In this document: piece by piece, positions 1 through 8,212 of the stretch | Position numbering within the stretch: position 1 is the stretch's first letter | Layout: every line of letters starts with the position of its first letter | From: Gordonia hankookensis | GTDB lineage: Bacteria; Actinomycetota; Actinomycetes; Mycobacteriales; Mycobacteriaceae | Direction: 5' to 3' | Length of the DNA: 64,000 nt | NCBI RefSeq assembly: GCF_014673215.1 | Contig: NZ_JACWMS010000002.1 | Location: 62,001-126,000 of the forward strand | Position numbers and translations under genes: made by a program | The notes under the pieces: generated by a model | The model's database searches: none | The model's input: the letters and a program-made list of their open reading frames with translations, nothing else | What the model was told of the DNA's origin: nothing

Positions 1-324
1 GGCGCGCTCGGCAACGGGCAGCGCGTGAAGCTCGTCAACAACGCCCTGTTCGCAGCACAGATCGGGCTGGTCCGGGCCGGCGTCGGCCTCGGCGCCCGAC
101 TCGGCATCGACGAGTCGACCCTCTTGACGGCACTTCCCCATGGCAGCGCCGACAGCCGGGCTCTGGCCGGCATCGCGCGTCGCGGATCGGTCGACTCGTT
201 CGCCGATGCCGTCGGCGAGTTCGTCGGCAAAGACCTCGAGATCGTCCGGTCGGTCGCCGCCGAACTCGGTGGCGATCTCGGCCCGATCGAAGCCCTTCTG
301 ACCGAGACCGCACGCTCGATCTGA
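1..324 (+). CDS. NAD(P)-dependent beta-hydroxyacid dehydrogenase, C-terminal part (5' end outside window)
   Basis: The reading frame is open from base 1, so the gene starts upstream. The visible part is the all-helical C-terminal domain of the 3-hydroxyisobutyrate / 6-phosphogluconate dehydrogenase family. It opens with G-x-G-x5-K-L-V-N-N; the lysine of this motif is the catalytic base in the family. Later come a helix-rich stretch and the segment FVGKDLEIV, which is typical of the family's last helices. The N-terminal Rossmann domain is not visible, so cofactor preference and substrate cannot be judged. It ends with TGA one base before the ATG of the next gene, so the two are probably co-transcribed. 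Confidence 0.8.
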   Translation, partial: GALGNGQRVKLVNNALFAAQIGLVRAGVGLGARLGIDESTLLTALPHGSADSRALAGIARRGSVDSFADAVGEFVGKDLEIVRSVAAELGGDLGPIEALLTETARSI

Positions 325-325
325 G

Positions 326-946
326 ATGGCTGAGGTCATCGTGAGTTCGATCTTCTTCCGCTCCGACGACGAGGACGACGGCCCTGCGATCCGAGAGTTG
401 CTGATGGACGCAACCCTGGCGGTGATGCAGTCCGACGGATATCCCGCCGTGACGCCCACGAGGATCGCCGCCACCTCTGGTGTGGCACAGGCCGTGGTGG
501 CGCACCACTTCCCGAGCATGGACGCACTGTTCGTGGCCGTTCTGCAGCGTGACGCCCAGGCGGCCCTCGGGCGATGGCGTCGAGCGCTCACCGACGACGA
601 TCCGCTCGGCGCTCTGTGGCTGATCAACAGTGAGAGCCGGACGACCCAGCTGAACGCTGAATTCATGGCCCTGGCCATCCACTGCGAGGCCGTGGCGGTC
701 GAACTGAGGACCTACGCACGCCGAGCACGTGAGATCGAGACGGCCGCTTTCGACATGGTGCTCCGTGCCCGCGGCATCGACGTCCAGAAATATCCCCCGG
801 TGGTCCTGGCGACGATTCTCAGCGGTATCGGCCGGACCATGACCGGCGAGGCGGCGCTCGGCATCACCGGAGCACATGCAGAGACCATGGAGTTCATCGA
901 GCGTTGTCTGCGACAGTTCGAGATCGCCTCGGCCTCGGACAGATAG
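326..946 (+). CDS. TetR-family transcriptional regulator
   Basis: A 206-residue protein with the usual TetR size. The N-terminal three-helix DNA-binding domain ends in a helix-turn-helix at about residues 43-65 (T-P-T-R-I-A-A-T-S-G-V then HHFPSMDALF, the family's recognition helix followed by the Y/H-x-F-x-s-K-d-x-L-like segment, here with M for K). The C-terminal ligand domain is not similar to anything I can name. It starts one base after the preceding dehydrogenase fragment and ends in a shared terminator hairpin with the convergent SDR gene. The ligand and target are unknown; control of the upstream dehydrogenase gene is an inference from position. Confidence 0.85.
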   Translation: MAEVIVSSIFFRSDDEDDGPAIRELLMDATLAVMQSDGYPAVTPTRIAATSGVAQAVVAHHFPSMDALFVAVLQRDAQAALGRWRRALTDDDPLGALWLINSESRTTQLNAEFMALAIHCEAVAVELRTYARRAREIETAAFDMVLRARGIDVQKYPPVVLATILSGIGRTMTGEAALGITGAHAETMEFIERCLRQFEIASASDR

Positions 947-956
947 GCCGAGGCGA
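924..956. terminator. Bidirectional terminator hairpin
   Basis: A perfect 12-bp inverted repeat (924-935 and 945-956, arms TCGCCTCGGCCT / AGGCCGAGGCGA) with a 9-base loop. It overlaps the last codons of the TetR gene and precedes the end of the convergent SDR gene. There is no long T-run, as is common for actinobacterial hairpin terminators. Confidence 0.6.
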
Positions 957-967
957 CTCGTAGGCTC

Positions 968-1807
968 CTACTTGAGCAGGCTGCCCCCGTCGACCGGGAG
1001 TGCGACACCGGTGATGAAACGGGACTCGTCGGACGCCAGGAACAGCACCGCGCTGCTGACGTCCTCGGGCTCCACCCAACCGATCGGCAGCACGTGCATC
1101 ATCTGCGCGACGATCTTCATGTCCTCGGGTCCCGGGTTCTCCAGATCCGGCCGGAACAGTTTCATCGTCCCCTCGTTCATGAACATCGGGGTGTTGACGT
1201 TGGTGGGGAGGACGGAGTTGACTCGGATCGATTCCGCGCCCAATTCGACGGCAAAGCTCTTCATCAGGCCGATCACGCCGTGCTTGGCGGCGATGTAGTG
1301 GCCGGTGTTCGGGTACGCCTTGGCGCCACCGACCGAGCTGGTCAGCACGACCGACCCGCCGTTCCCCGTCGCGAGCAGATGTGGCACAGCCGCTTTCACG
1401 GTCTTCCAGACGCCCGCCAGGTTCACGTCGATCATGTCCTGCCAGTCCGACTCACTGGTCTTGTCCAGCGTCTCACCACCGTTGCCGATGCCGGCGTTCG
1501 CCACCACCACGTCGAGGCGGCCGAGCTGTTCCACTCCGTTGTCGAGCGCGGCCTTCAGCGCGTCGTAGTCACGGACGTCGGCCTCCGCCGCGACGATACG
1601 ACGATTCTGGCCCTTGACGAGCTCCACCGTCTCCGCGAGATCGGCCGAGGTCGCTGCAGCGATCGCCGAATCGGCGGTCACCGGTCCGCAGACGTCGACG
1701 GCAATGATGTCCGCGCCTTCGGATGCCAGCCGGACCGCATGACTGCGTCCCTGCCCTCGTGCTGCCCCGCTGATGAAGGCTACCTTGCCTTCCAGGCGTC
1801 CACCCAT
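968..1807 (-). CDS. Mycofactocin-coupled short-chain dehydrogenase (carveol-dehydrogenase-like)
   Basis: A 279-residue classical SDR. Near the N-terminus it carries SGAARGQGRSHA followed by EGADIIAVD, the extended glycine motif that marks the SDR group whose NAD is thought to stay bound and be recycled by mycofactocin (carveol-type dehydrogenases). The NAG motif (VVANAG), catalytic serine (TSSVGG) and Y-x-A-A-K follow in order. The expected reaction is oxidation of a secondary or allylic alcohol. The start is the ATG at 1807; a longer open frame upstream only mirrors the next gene. It is the last gene of the minus-strand operon ligase - aldehyde dehydrogenase - DapB-like - SDR. No mycofactocin biosynthesis gene is in the window. 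Confidence 0.85.
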   Translation of the reverse strand: MGGRLEGKVAFISGAARGQGRSHAVRLASEGADIIAVDVCGPVTADSAIAAATSADLAETVELVKGQNRRIVAAEADVRDYDALKAALDNGVEQLGRLDVVVANAGIGNGGETLDKTSESDWQDMIDVNLAGVWKTVKAAVPHLLATGNGGSVVLTSSVGGAKAYPNTGHYIAAKHGVIGLMKSFAVELGAESIRVNSVLPTNVNTPMFMNEGTMKLFRPDLENPGPEDMKIVAQMMHVLPIGWVEPEDVSSAVLFLASDESRFITGVALPVDGGSLLK

Positions 1808-1845
1808 GTCTCCCAACCTTTCATCTTCAATCACATTCGGTCTGT

Positions 1846-2916
1846 TCAGGTTCCGTCGCGCCGGACGACTCCTCGCGGCAGGATCAAGGGGAGATCGTTG
1901 TAGGTGACGATCCCCGGCGGGGCCGCGACGACAGCGGGTATCGCGTTCAACGGCGGAATCGCCGTCATGATGTGCCCGAGCACCATGAACTCTTCCATCG
2001 TGGTCGCCTCGAAATCCGGCGGTGGCAAGAATCCCACCGTCATCCTCACCGTCGGCCGACCGGCCACCTCGATGACCCAGCCGTCCTGATCGATCTTCCA
2101 ATCGGGTTGCAGCGTCTGGCCCTTTCGCCACCGCACGTTGATCTCCACCGCCGTCTGGTCACCGGCGATGCCCTTCCAACTCGCATGAACCCCGGCGACA
2201 CATCCGGCCGGAATCGACCAGGAACCGAGGTCCAGATCCTCTGTGGTCTGCGCATATTCGGCATCGCAGCGCACATCGTCGAGCTCGATCCCGAGTGCGT
2301 CGGCGACCATGCGCACGGCCTCGCCGAACACGCCGGTACCCTGCGCCGTCATGACCGGCAATTCCGGGTCATCGATGGGCCTGCCGAAACCGACCGGTTT
2401 CTCCGTCTCCGGGGAGTCGTAGAAGGTGGTGTCGGCGGCCTCGTTGACCGTGATGCGGTCGACCCGATCGCAGATCCCGGCCGCGACGATGGACAACTGG
2501 TTCACGTAACCCGGACTGATGCCCGACCCGAACATGCTCGATCCGCCGCGCAGGCACGCCTCGGCGATGCGCTCGCGCCCCTCGCCCTGATTGTGCCCGG
2601 TGATGAACGACGCGGTGGCCACCACATTGATCCCGGACTCGAGGATTCGGACCAGCTCGTCGACATCGATCCACATCGGGTTGTAGACCACGACATCGGG
2701 TTTGAGCCGCAGGAGCGCCGCGACGTCGTCGGTCGCCGCGATACCCAGGGGCCCGACACCGGCGAGCTCACCGACGTCCCTGCCGACCTTGTCCCTCGAC
2801 CAGGCGTAACACCCGACGAGCTCGTAGGAGGGATTCGCCGCGATGGCCGCGACCGAACTGCGGCCCACATTGCCGGTGGTCCACTGCACCACCCGGTGGA
2901 CGGGTTTGTCGGACAT
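1846..2916 (-). CDS. DapB-like NAD(P)H-dependent reductase (dihydrodipicolinate reductase N-terminal domain)
   Basis: A 356-residue protein with an N-terminal Rossmann fold: VVQWTTGNVGRSSVAAI matches the V-x-W-x-T-G-x-V-G nucleotide motif seen in DapB-like proteins of actinobacterial catabolic clusters. SGISPGYVNQL in the middle is typical of the same group. The closest characterised relatives by fold are dihydrodipicolinate and 2,4-diaminopentanoate dehydrogenases, but the size and context argue against lysine synthesis, so the substrate is unknown. A good ribosome site (AAGGAG) precedes the ATG. Two more members of this family occur in the window (39560 and 58085), which suggests a recurrent role in this type of catabolism. 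Confidence 0.75.
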   Translation of the reverse strand: MSDKPVHRVVQWTTGNVGRSSVAAIAANPSYELVGCYAWSRDKVGRDVGELAGVGPLGIAATDDVAALLRLKPDVVVYNPMWIDVDELVRILESGINVVATASFITGHNQGEGRERIAEACLRGGSSMFGSGISPGYVNQLSIVAAGICDRVDRITVNEAADTTFYDSPETEKPVGFGRPIDDPELPVMTAQGTGVFGEAVRMVADALGIELDDVRCDAEYAQTTEDLDLGSWSIPAGCVAGVHASWKGIAGDQTAVEINVRWRKGQTLQPDWKIDQDGWVIEVAGRPTVRMTVGFLPPPDFEATTMEEFMVLGHIMTAIPPLNAIPAVVAAPPGIVTYNDLPLILPRGVVRRDGT

Positions 2917-2943
2917 GCGATCTGCTCCTTCGTGTCGGCCGGA

Positions 2944-4398
2944 TCAGATCTTGGTGTAGACGGTCTTGGTCTGCAGGTAGGCCTCGATACCTTCGCGACC
3001 GAACTCGTGTCCCCAACCCGACTGCTTGTAGCCGCCGAACGGCATCGCGTGGTCATAGACCATCTGGCAGTTGAGTGTGACCGTGCCCGCCTCCAGTCGC
3101 TTGGCGAGTCCGTGCGCGCGACTCACATCATTCGTCCATGCGGTGGCCGCGAGTCCGTAGCTCGAGTTGTTGGCCATCGCGATCACCTCGTCGTCGTCGT
3201 CGAACGGCAGGATGGCGACAACCGGTCCGAAGATCTCACGTTGGAACAGACGCATCTCGGGATCGACGTCGGTGACCACGGTGGGATGCACGAAGTAGCC
3301 TCTGCGGTCCAGGCGGTGCCCACCGGTGACCACCTCGACCCCGTCTTTGCGTCCCTCGTCGATGAAGCCCATCACGCGCTTGAGTTGCTTCTCGCTGATC
3401 AGCGGACCGATGTGCACGTTCTCTTCCTTGGGACCGCCGAGCTGCAGACCGTTCGCCACACCCGCGATGCCTTCCACGACCTGCTCGTACACCCCGCGCT
3501 GCACAAAGATCCGCGACCCGCAGATACAGCCCTGACCGGAGTGGATGAAGATTCCCATCGATGCCATCAGGATCGCCTGATCGAGATCGGCATCGTCGTA
3601 GATCAGGACCGGGGACTTGCCGCCGAGTTCGAGTGTGACCCGCTTGAGGTTTCCGGCCGCGGCGGCCACGATCTGTTTGCCGACCTCGGTGGAACCGGTG
3701 AATGCGATCTTGTCGACATCAGGGTGCTCGGTGAGCGCCTTGCCGGCCGTGTGGCCGTACCCCTGCACGAGATTGACGACTCCCTCGGGGACGCCCGCCT
3801 CGTCGAGGATCTTGTGCAGCAGCATCGCCGACAAGGGGGTCTCCTCGGCGGGCTTGACCACGCAACTGCAGCCGGCAGCAAGGGCGGGAGCCAGTTTGGT
3901 GGCCCAGTTGAAGACGGGTCCGTTCCACGGGAAGATCAGCCCGACAACGCCGTACGGTTCCCGCAGGGTGTAACCGTGCGCGTTGGAGAACAATTGCGCG
4001 ACCCCGCCGGTCATCTGGATGTCGTGGGCGATGCCGTTGATCTTGGTGCACCATCCGGCGTAGTACCGGAACATCTCGGCGGCAGTACCCATGATCGCCT
4101 GCGCCTGGTCGACCGGCATCCCGGTGTTGAACGAGTCGAGTTCGGCGAGGTCCGCGGCGTGGTCATCGATCAGATCCGCGACGCGCCACAGGATCTTCGC
4201 GCGCTCGCTGGGGGCCTTTCCCACCCACACCCCGGATGTGAAGGCATCCCGTGCCCTGGCGACGGCCTCGTCGACGGCCTTGGCACCGCCGTCGGTGAAC
4301 TCGGCGATCTGCTCCTCGGTCACCGGATCGATGACCGGGATGACGTCACCGTAACCGGCGCGTTTTCCGAGCTCATCCACTATTGTCTGTACAACCAT
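2944..4398 (-). CDS. Aldehyde dehydrogenase (NAD-dependent, ALDH superfamily)
   Basis: A 484-residue protein of normal ALDH length. Visible landmarks in order are the oxyanion asparagine segment (FPWNGPVFNW), the cofactor loop FTGSTEVGK, the general-base glutamate in LELGGKSP, and the nucleophilic cysteine in HSGQGCICGSR. It oxidises an aldehyde to a carboxylic acid, which fits its place between a CoA ligase and a mycofactocin-type alcohol dehydrogenase: alcohol to aldehyde to acid to acyl-CoA. The substrate is not readable. It lies 36 bases downstream of the ligase gene and is presumably transcribed with it from the operator-bearing promoter near 6.0 kb. Confidence 0.92.
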   Translation of the reverse strand: MVVQTIVDELGKRAGYGDVIPVIDPVTEEQIAEFTDGGAKAVDEAVARARDAFTSGVWVGKAPSERAKILWRVADLIDDHAADLAELDSFNTGMPVDQAQAIMGTAAEMFRYYAGWCTKINGIAHDIQMTGGVAQLFSNAHGYTLREPYGVVGLIFPWNGPVFNWATKLAPALAAGCSCVVKPAEETPLSAMLLHKILDEAGVPEGVVNLVQGYGHTAGKALTEHPDVDKIAFTGSTEVGKQIVAAAAGNLKRVTLELGGKSPVLIYDDADLDQAILMASMGIFIHSGQGCICGSRIFVQRGVYEQVVEGIAGVANGLQLGGPKEENVHIGPLISEKQLKRVMGFIDEGRKDGVEVVTGGHRLDRRGYFVHPTVVTDVDPEMRLFQREIFGPVVAILPFDDDDEVIAMANNSSYGLAATAWTNDVSRAHGLAKRLEAGTVTLNCQMVYDHAMPFGGYKQSGWGHEFGREGIEAYLQTKTVYTKI

Positions 4399-4434
4399 CC
4401 TCGCTACCTCACTTGACTCGGCTGACCCCGCGGA

Positions 4435-5991
4435 CTACACCACGAGGGAATCGTGATCGGACCAATACTGTTCGCGCAGTCTGCGTTTGTAGAGCTTCCC
4501 ATTGGGATCCCTGGGTAGGGATGCGACGAAATCCATTGCACGCGGGCACTTGTAGCCCGCGAGGCGCGATCGGACGTATGCCAGGAGCTCGGCGGCGAGT
4601 TCCTCGCTCGTTCCCGCGCCGTCGACCGGTTGCACGAGCGCCAGCGCAGACTCGCCCATCTCGTCATCGGGTACCCCGATCACCGCGACATCGGCCACCG
4701 ACGGATGGGTGGCGAGTACGTTCTCCGCCTCCTGCGGATAGATGTTCACCCCGCCGGAGATGATCATGTGCGCGGCCCGATCGGTCAGGTAGAGATAGCC
4801 GTCCGCGTCGAGTCGCCCGATGTCACCGAGCGTGCGCCACCCTTTGTCGTTGGTCGCCGCCGACGTCTTGCCCGGGTCGTTGTGGTATTCGAACGGCCTG
4901 CCCCCCTCGAAGTAGACCTCGCCGGTCTCACCGGGCGGCAGCTCGGACCCGTCGGGGCCGACGATGTGACACGTCTCCATCGGTCGCCCCACCGATCCGC
5001 GATGTGACATCCATTCCTGCGCCGTGATGAAGGTGGTGCCCACATCTTCGGTGCCCGAGTAGTATTCGCTGATGATCGGGCCCCACCACTGGATCATCTG
5101 CTCTTTCACTCCGATGGGGCACGGTGCGGCGGAATGGATCACACTTCGCAGGCTCGACAGATCATGGCGCTCCCGCTCCGCCGTGGAGAGCCGGAGGAAC
5201 CGGGTGAACATGGTGGGCACGAATTGCCCCGTGGTGACGCGATACCTGTCGATGAGCTCCAGGCCCTGCGCCGCATCGAAGCGCTCCATCACGACCACCG
5301 TCGCCCCCAGCCGTTGCCATGACATCGAAAAGATCAGGGGCGCACCGTGGTACAGCGGGGCCGGGCACAGGTACACCGCGTCGTCGGTGTCGCCGGTCAT
5401 CGCCAGACCCGCTGCGATCTGCACGGTCGGCGCGGAGGGATCGCCCAGAGGCGTCAGCGGCAACGGCTTGCGGACGCCTTTCGGTCGGCCGGTGGTTCCC
5501 GACGAATAGAGCATCTCGCGTCCCTCGCACTCACCGTCGATCGGGCCGGGTGGCGAATCGCGCAGCAGTTGCTCATAGCACTCGAAGCCGTCGACCTCGC
5601 CGTTCGCAGCGATTCGCACCGGGATCCGACTCAGGTCGAGGCCACCGATCACATCGGCCAGCTGCTCGCTCGTCACCAGGGCCACCGCCCCGCTGTCGTC
5701 GAGGATGTACTGGACCTCCTCGGCGGTCAGATGCCGGTTGACGGCGGTGAAGTACAGGCCGCTGCGTTGTGCGGCCCACGTGACCTCGAGATAGGAACGG
5801 TTGTTCTCCATGAGGATCGCGACGACTGAACCCGTCTGGACTCCCCGCTGCCGCAATACGCCGGCCAGTTGCCTCGATCGCACCTCGAGATCTCGGAAGG
5901 TGACGGTCTCGCCGTCGGCTCCCATCACGATCGCCGGCCTGGTCGGCGTCCGCAGGGCATGCCAGGCGAGGGTCATCGGCGCGGCGTTCAC
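4435..5991 (-). CDS. AMP-dependent acyl-CoA synthetase/ligase
   Basis: An ANL-superfamily enzyme of about 518 residues. It shows the P-loop-like YSSGTTGRPKG, the A5 motif YYSGTEDVG, the ATP-ribose aspartate region GWRTLGDIG, the hinge LTDRAAHMIISGGVNIYP, and the catalytic lysine region DPNGKLYKR at the C-terminus. It activates a carboxylic acid to its CoA thioester. I chose GTG 5991 because a GGAGGGG box lies just upstream. An open frame runs on to 6063 but would translate the paired operator at 6012-6048; GTG 6000 is an alternative start. It is the first gene of the operon with the aldehyde dehydrogenase, DapB-like and SDR genes. Confidence 0.88.
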   Translation of the reverse strand: MNAAPMTLAWHALRTPTRPAIVMGADGETVTFRDLEVRSRQLAGVLRQRGVQTGSVVAILMENNRSYLEVTWAAQRSGLYFTAVNRHLTAEEVQYILDDSGAVALVTSEQLADVIGGLDLSRIPVRIAANGEVDGFECYEQLLRDSPPGPIDGECEGREMLYSSGTTGRPKGVRKPLPLTPLGDPSAPTVQIAAGLAMTGDTDDAVYLCPAPLYHGAPLIFSMSWQRLGATVVVMERFDAAQGLELIDRYRVTTGQFVPTMFTRFLRLSTAERERHDLSSLRSVIHSAAPCPIGVKEQMIQWWGPIISEYYSGTEDVGTTFITAQEWMSHRGSVGRPMETCHIVGPDGSELPPGETGEVYFEGGRPFEYHNDPGKTSAATNDKGWRTLGDIGRLDADGYLYLTDRAAHMIISGGVNIYPQEAENVLATHPSVADVAVIGVPDDEMGESALALVQPVDGAGTSEELAAELLAYVRSRLAGYKCPRAMDFVASLPRDPNGKLYKRRLREQYWSDHDSLVV

Positions 5992-6011
5992 GATCGGCAC
6001 CCCCTCCGGAG

Positions 6012-6048
6012 AAGAACAGAGTTCTGTCAGAACAAGAATGGCATTCCG
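6012..6048. promoter_or_regulatory. Paired palindromic operator upstream of the ligase operon
   Basis: Two imperfect copies of the window's recurrent palindrome: AAGAAC-AGA-GTTCTG (6012-6026) and AAGAAT-GGC-ATTCCG (6034-6048), centres 22 bp apart. The consensus at other loci is GAGAAT-N3-ATTCTC. Position just upstream of the ligase start suggests control of the 5991-968 operon. Confidence 0.55.
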
Positions 6049-6202
6049 CGGCGGGATCGACAAGCGTTTCGAGAAAGAATCCTGAGCGAGTGCTCAGCAG
6101 GGTGTGGCGGTGCGGAACGTCCGCCGACACAGCCACGCGGGCAGACCGCGCAGACGCGGGCCGTCGACCACCCTCGCCCCCGGCCGACCCCCGTTCAGGA
6201 CG

Positions 6203-6820
6203 TCACCCGAGAAGCCGAAAACAGGCCGAGACGATCCGTGAGATGTCGTGGGCAGTAGGCGAGACCTTGCGCCACAGGTAGTCCGACAGCGCCCCGACAG
6301 TGGCGTTGGAGATCAGTCGCGCATCGAAAACGGGGTCCCCGCTGCCGAGTTCGCCGAGTGGCTCGTGCAGCAGTTCGGCAAGACGCGCGTTGACAGACGG
6401 AGGTGACGACATGACCTCCTGGTTCACGCTCCCGACATTCCACAGCACCGCACGAGTCGTCTGCGCCGAATCATCCTGCGCCTGTGACAGCACACCTTCC
6501 ACCCACCGAACGACCCGTCCGCGAGCAGTCCCCTCTTTTCCCATCTGATGGTCCAGATAGCTGCAGAGACGATCGGTGCCGTCCTCGAGGATCGCGGCGA
6601 TCAGGTCGTCCTTCGAGCGGAAGTGACGATAGAAGGCGTCATTCGACAGTCCGGCCGCGGCCACGATGTCGGCAACGCGAGGCACCGACGCGTGACCCGA
6701 CCCGGCCATCACCGTGCGGCCGGCATCGATGAGCCGACGGATCTCGTCGGCATAGCCCGACTCGCGCTTGGCGACGGACCGTGCGGCGATCCGCCGAGCC
6801 ACTCCCGATCCGTCCGACAT
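6203..6820 (-). CDS. TetR-family regulator, candidate master regulator of the GAGAAT palindrome
   Basis: A TetR protein of about 205 residues. The helix-turn-helix reads VPRVADIVAAAGLSNDAFYRHFRSKDDL, a canonical TetR recognition segment with the Y-x-H-F-x-S-K-x-x-L motif. The C-terminal half is an unassigned ligand domain. ATG 6820 has a GGGGAA ribosome site; a TTG at 6853 would lengthen the N-terminus into the intergenic region. It is transcribed divergently from the ACAD operon at 6911, and the shared promoter holds the best operator pair of the window (6856-6891). That arrangement is typical of autoregulation, so this protein is the leading candidate for binding the motif elsewhere. That is inference. 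Confidence 0.85.
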   Translation of the reverse strand: MSDGSGVARRIAARSVAKRESGYADEIRRLIDAGRTVMAGSGHASVPRVADIVAAAGLSNDAFYRHFRSKDDLIAAILEDGTDRLCSYLDHQMGKEGTARGRVVRWVEGVLSQAQDDSAQTTRAVLWNVGSVNQEVMSSPPSVNARLAELLHEPLGELGSGDPVFDARLISNATVGALSDYLWRKVSPTAHDISRIVSACFRLLG

Positions 6821-6855
6821 GCGCGTTCCCCGATCCGTCGACTGTTCTGACAATT

Positions 6856-6891
6856 CAGAATTGCATTCTGTGGTTCGAGAATTATATTCTC
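6856..6891. promoter_or_regulatory. Tandem perfect palindromic operators in a divergent promoter
   Basis: Two fully symmetrical 15-mers: CAGAAT-TGC-ATTCTG (6856-6870) and GAGAAT-TAT-ATTCTC (6877-6891), centres exactly 21 bp apart, i.e. two helical turns. They lie between the TetR gene (minus) and the ACAD operon (plus). TATATT inside the second site is a possible -10 for the ACAD operon. Confidence 0.7.
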
Positions 6892-6910
6892 ATTGTGGAG
6901 AGGGGACAAC

Positions 6911-8212
6911 ATGGCATGGGATTTCGAGACCGATCCGGAGTATCAGGCGCAACTGGACTGGGCCGACGAGTTCGTCCGGAATGAGGTGGAGCCGCTCGAC
7001 CTCATCTGGCCGCACGAGCAGTTCGTCCCGTTGGACGGCGCTCGCCGAAAAGCGATCGACCCACTGAAAGAACGCGTGCGGCAGAAGGGCCTGTGGGCCA
7101 CGCACCTCGGCCCAGAACTCGGCGGTCAGGGACACGGGCAGCTCAAACTGGCGCTGCTCAACGAGATCCTCGGACGGTCGTCGTGGGCGCCGGTGGTGTT
7201 CGGCTGCCAGGCTCCCGACACCGGTAACGCCGAGATCATCGCGCACTTCGGCACCGCCACACAGAAGGAGCGTTACCTCAGGCCCCTGCTCGAAGGCGAG
7301 ATCTTCTCGTCCTACTCGATGACCGAACCCCAGGCAGGAGCAGACCCGGCCAGGTTCGAGACGCGTGCGACACGCGACGGCGACGGGTGGGTCATCAACG
7401 GCTGGAAGTACTTCTCGTCCAACGCGGCCACATCGTCGTTCCTGATCGTGATGGCCGTGACCGATCCCGACGTGAGTGTGTACAAGGGCATGTCGATGTT
7501 CCTGGTCCCGTCGGACACGCCCGGCATCGAGATCGTCCGGAACGTCGGGTTGTACGGCGAACCGATGAACGGCGGATCGCACGCGCTGATCCACTACGAC
7601 AACGTCCGGGTTCCCGACGACGACCTGCTGGGCGGAGCCGGGCAGGCGTTCGCGATCGCCCAGACCCGCCTCGGCGGTGGCCGAATCCACCACGCGATGC
7701 GCACCATCGGGCTCGCGCAGAAGGCACTGGACATGATGTGCGAGCGAGCGCTGAGCCGCGTCACCGCCGGCAGCGCGCTGTCGGACAAGCAATTCGTCCA
7801 GGGGTACATCGCCGATTCGTACGCGCAGCTCAAGCAGTTCCGGTTGTTCGTGCTGTACACGGCGTGGGAGATCGACAAGTACCAGGACTACAAGCGCGTG
7901 CGCAAGGACATCGCCGCGGTGAAGGTCGTGATGCCCACCGTGCTCCACGACATCGCCTGGCGTGCCATGCAGGTTCACGGCGCACTCGGGGTCACCAATG
8001 AGATGCCGTTCTTCACGATGATCCACGGTGCCGGAGTGATGGGCCTCGCCGACGGCCCCACCGAGGTGCACAAGACCACGGTCGCCCGGCAGGTGCTCCG
8101 GGATCACTCACCGACCGACGACATCTGGCCGAGCGAGTGGATCCCCAAGAAGCAAGGGGCCGCACGCGAGAAGTATGCGGAGTTCCTCGAACACGAAGTG
8201 GGTAACCGATGA
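6911..8212 (+). CDS. Acyl-CoA dehydrogenase of the ACAD10/11 - LvaC type
   Basis: A 433-residue flavoprotein. The N-terminal and middle domains carry SYSMTEPQAG (FAD contact) and WKYFSSNAA; the C-terminal helical domain ends with HGALGVTNEMP and ADGPTEVHKTTVARQVL. The DGPxEVH ending is characteristic of the ACAD10/ACAD11 group rather than of ordinary short-chain ACADs. In Pseudomonas LvaC and mammalian ACAD10/11 this group works with an APH-fold kinase to turn 4-hydroxyacyl-CoA into enoyl-CoA. Here the next gene, overlapping by 4 bases, is exactly such a kinase. ATG 6911 has a GAGAGGGG ribosome site; GTG 6893 would start inside the promoter. Confidence 0.9.
   Translation: MAWDFETDPEYQAQLDWADEFVRNEVEPLDLIWPHEQFVPLDGARRKAIDPLKERVRQKGLWATHLGPELGGQGHGQLKLALLNEILGRSSWAPVVFGCQAPDTGNAEIIAHFGTATQKERYLRPLLEGEIFSSYSMTEPQAGADPARFETRATRDGDGWVINGWKYFSSNAATSSFLIVMAVTDPDVSVYKGMSMFLVPSDTPGIEIVRNVGLYGEPMNGGSHALIHYDNVRVPDDDLLGGAGQAFAIAQTRLGGGRIHHAMRTIGLAQKALDMMCERALSRVTAGSALSDKQFVQGYIADSYAQLKQFRLFVLYTAWEIDKYQDYKRVRKDIAAVKVVMPTVLHDIAWRAMQVHGALGVTNEMPFFTMIHGAGVMGLADGPTEVHKTTVARQVLRDHSPTDDIWPSEWIPKKQGAAREKYAEFLEHEVGNR

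Noticed and set aside
1972..4416. A plus-strand open frame of 814 codons
   Set aside because: It is antisense to the DapB-like and aldehyde dehydrogenase genes. High third-position GC keeps the opposite frame open; its translation is rich in Arg/His/Asp/Gly and shows no domain.
6000..6063. N-terminal extension of the ligase at 4435
   Set aside because: It would translate the paired operator and lacks homology to ligase N-termini; GTG 5991 or 6000 near GGAGGGG is a better start.
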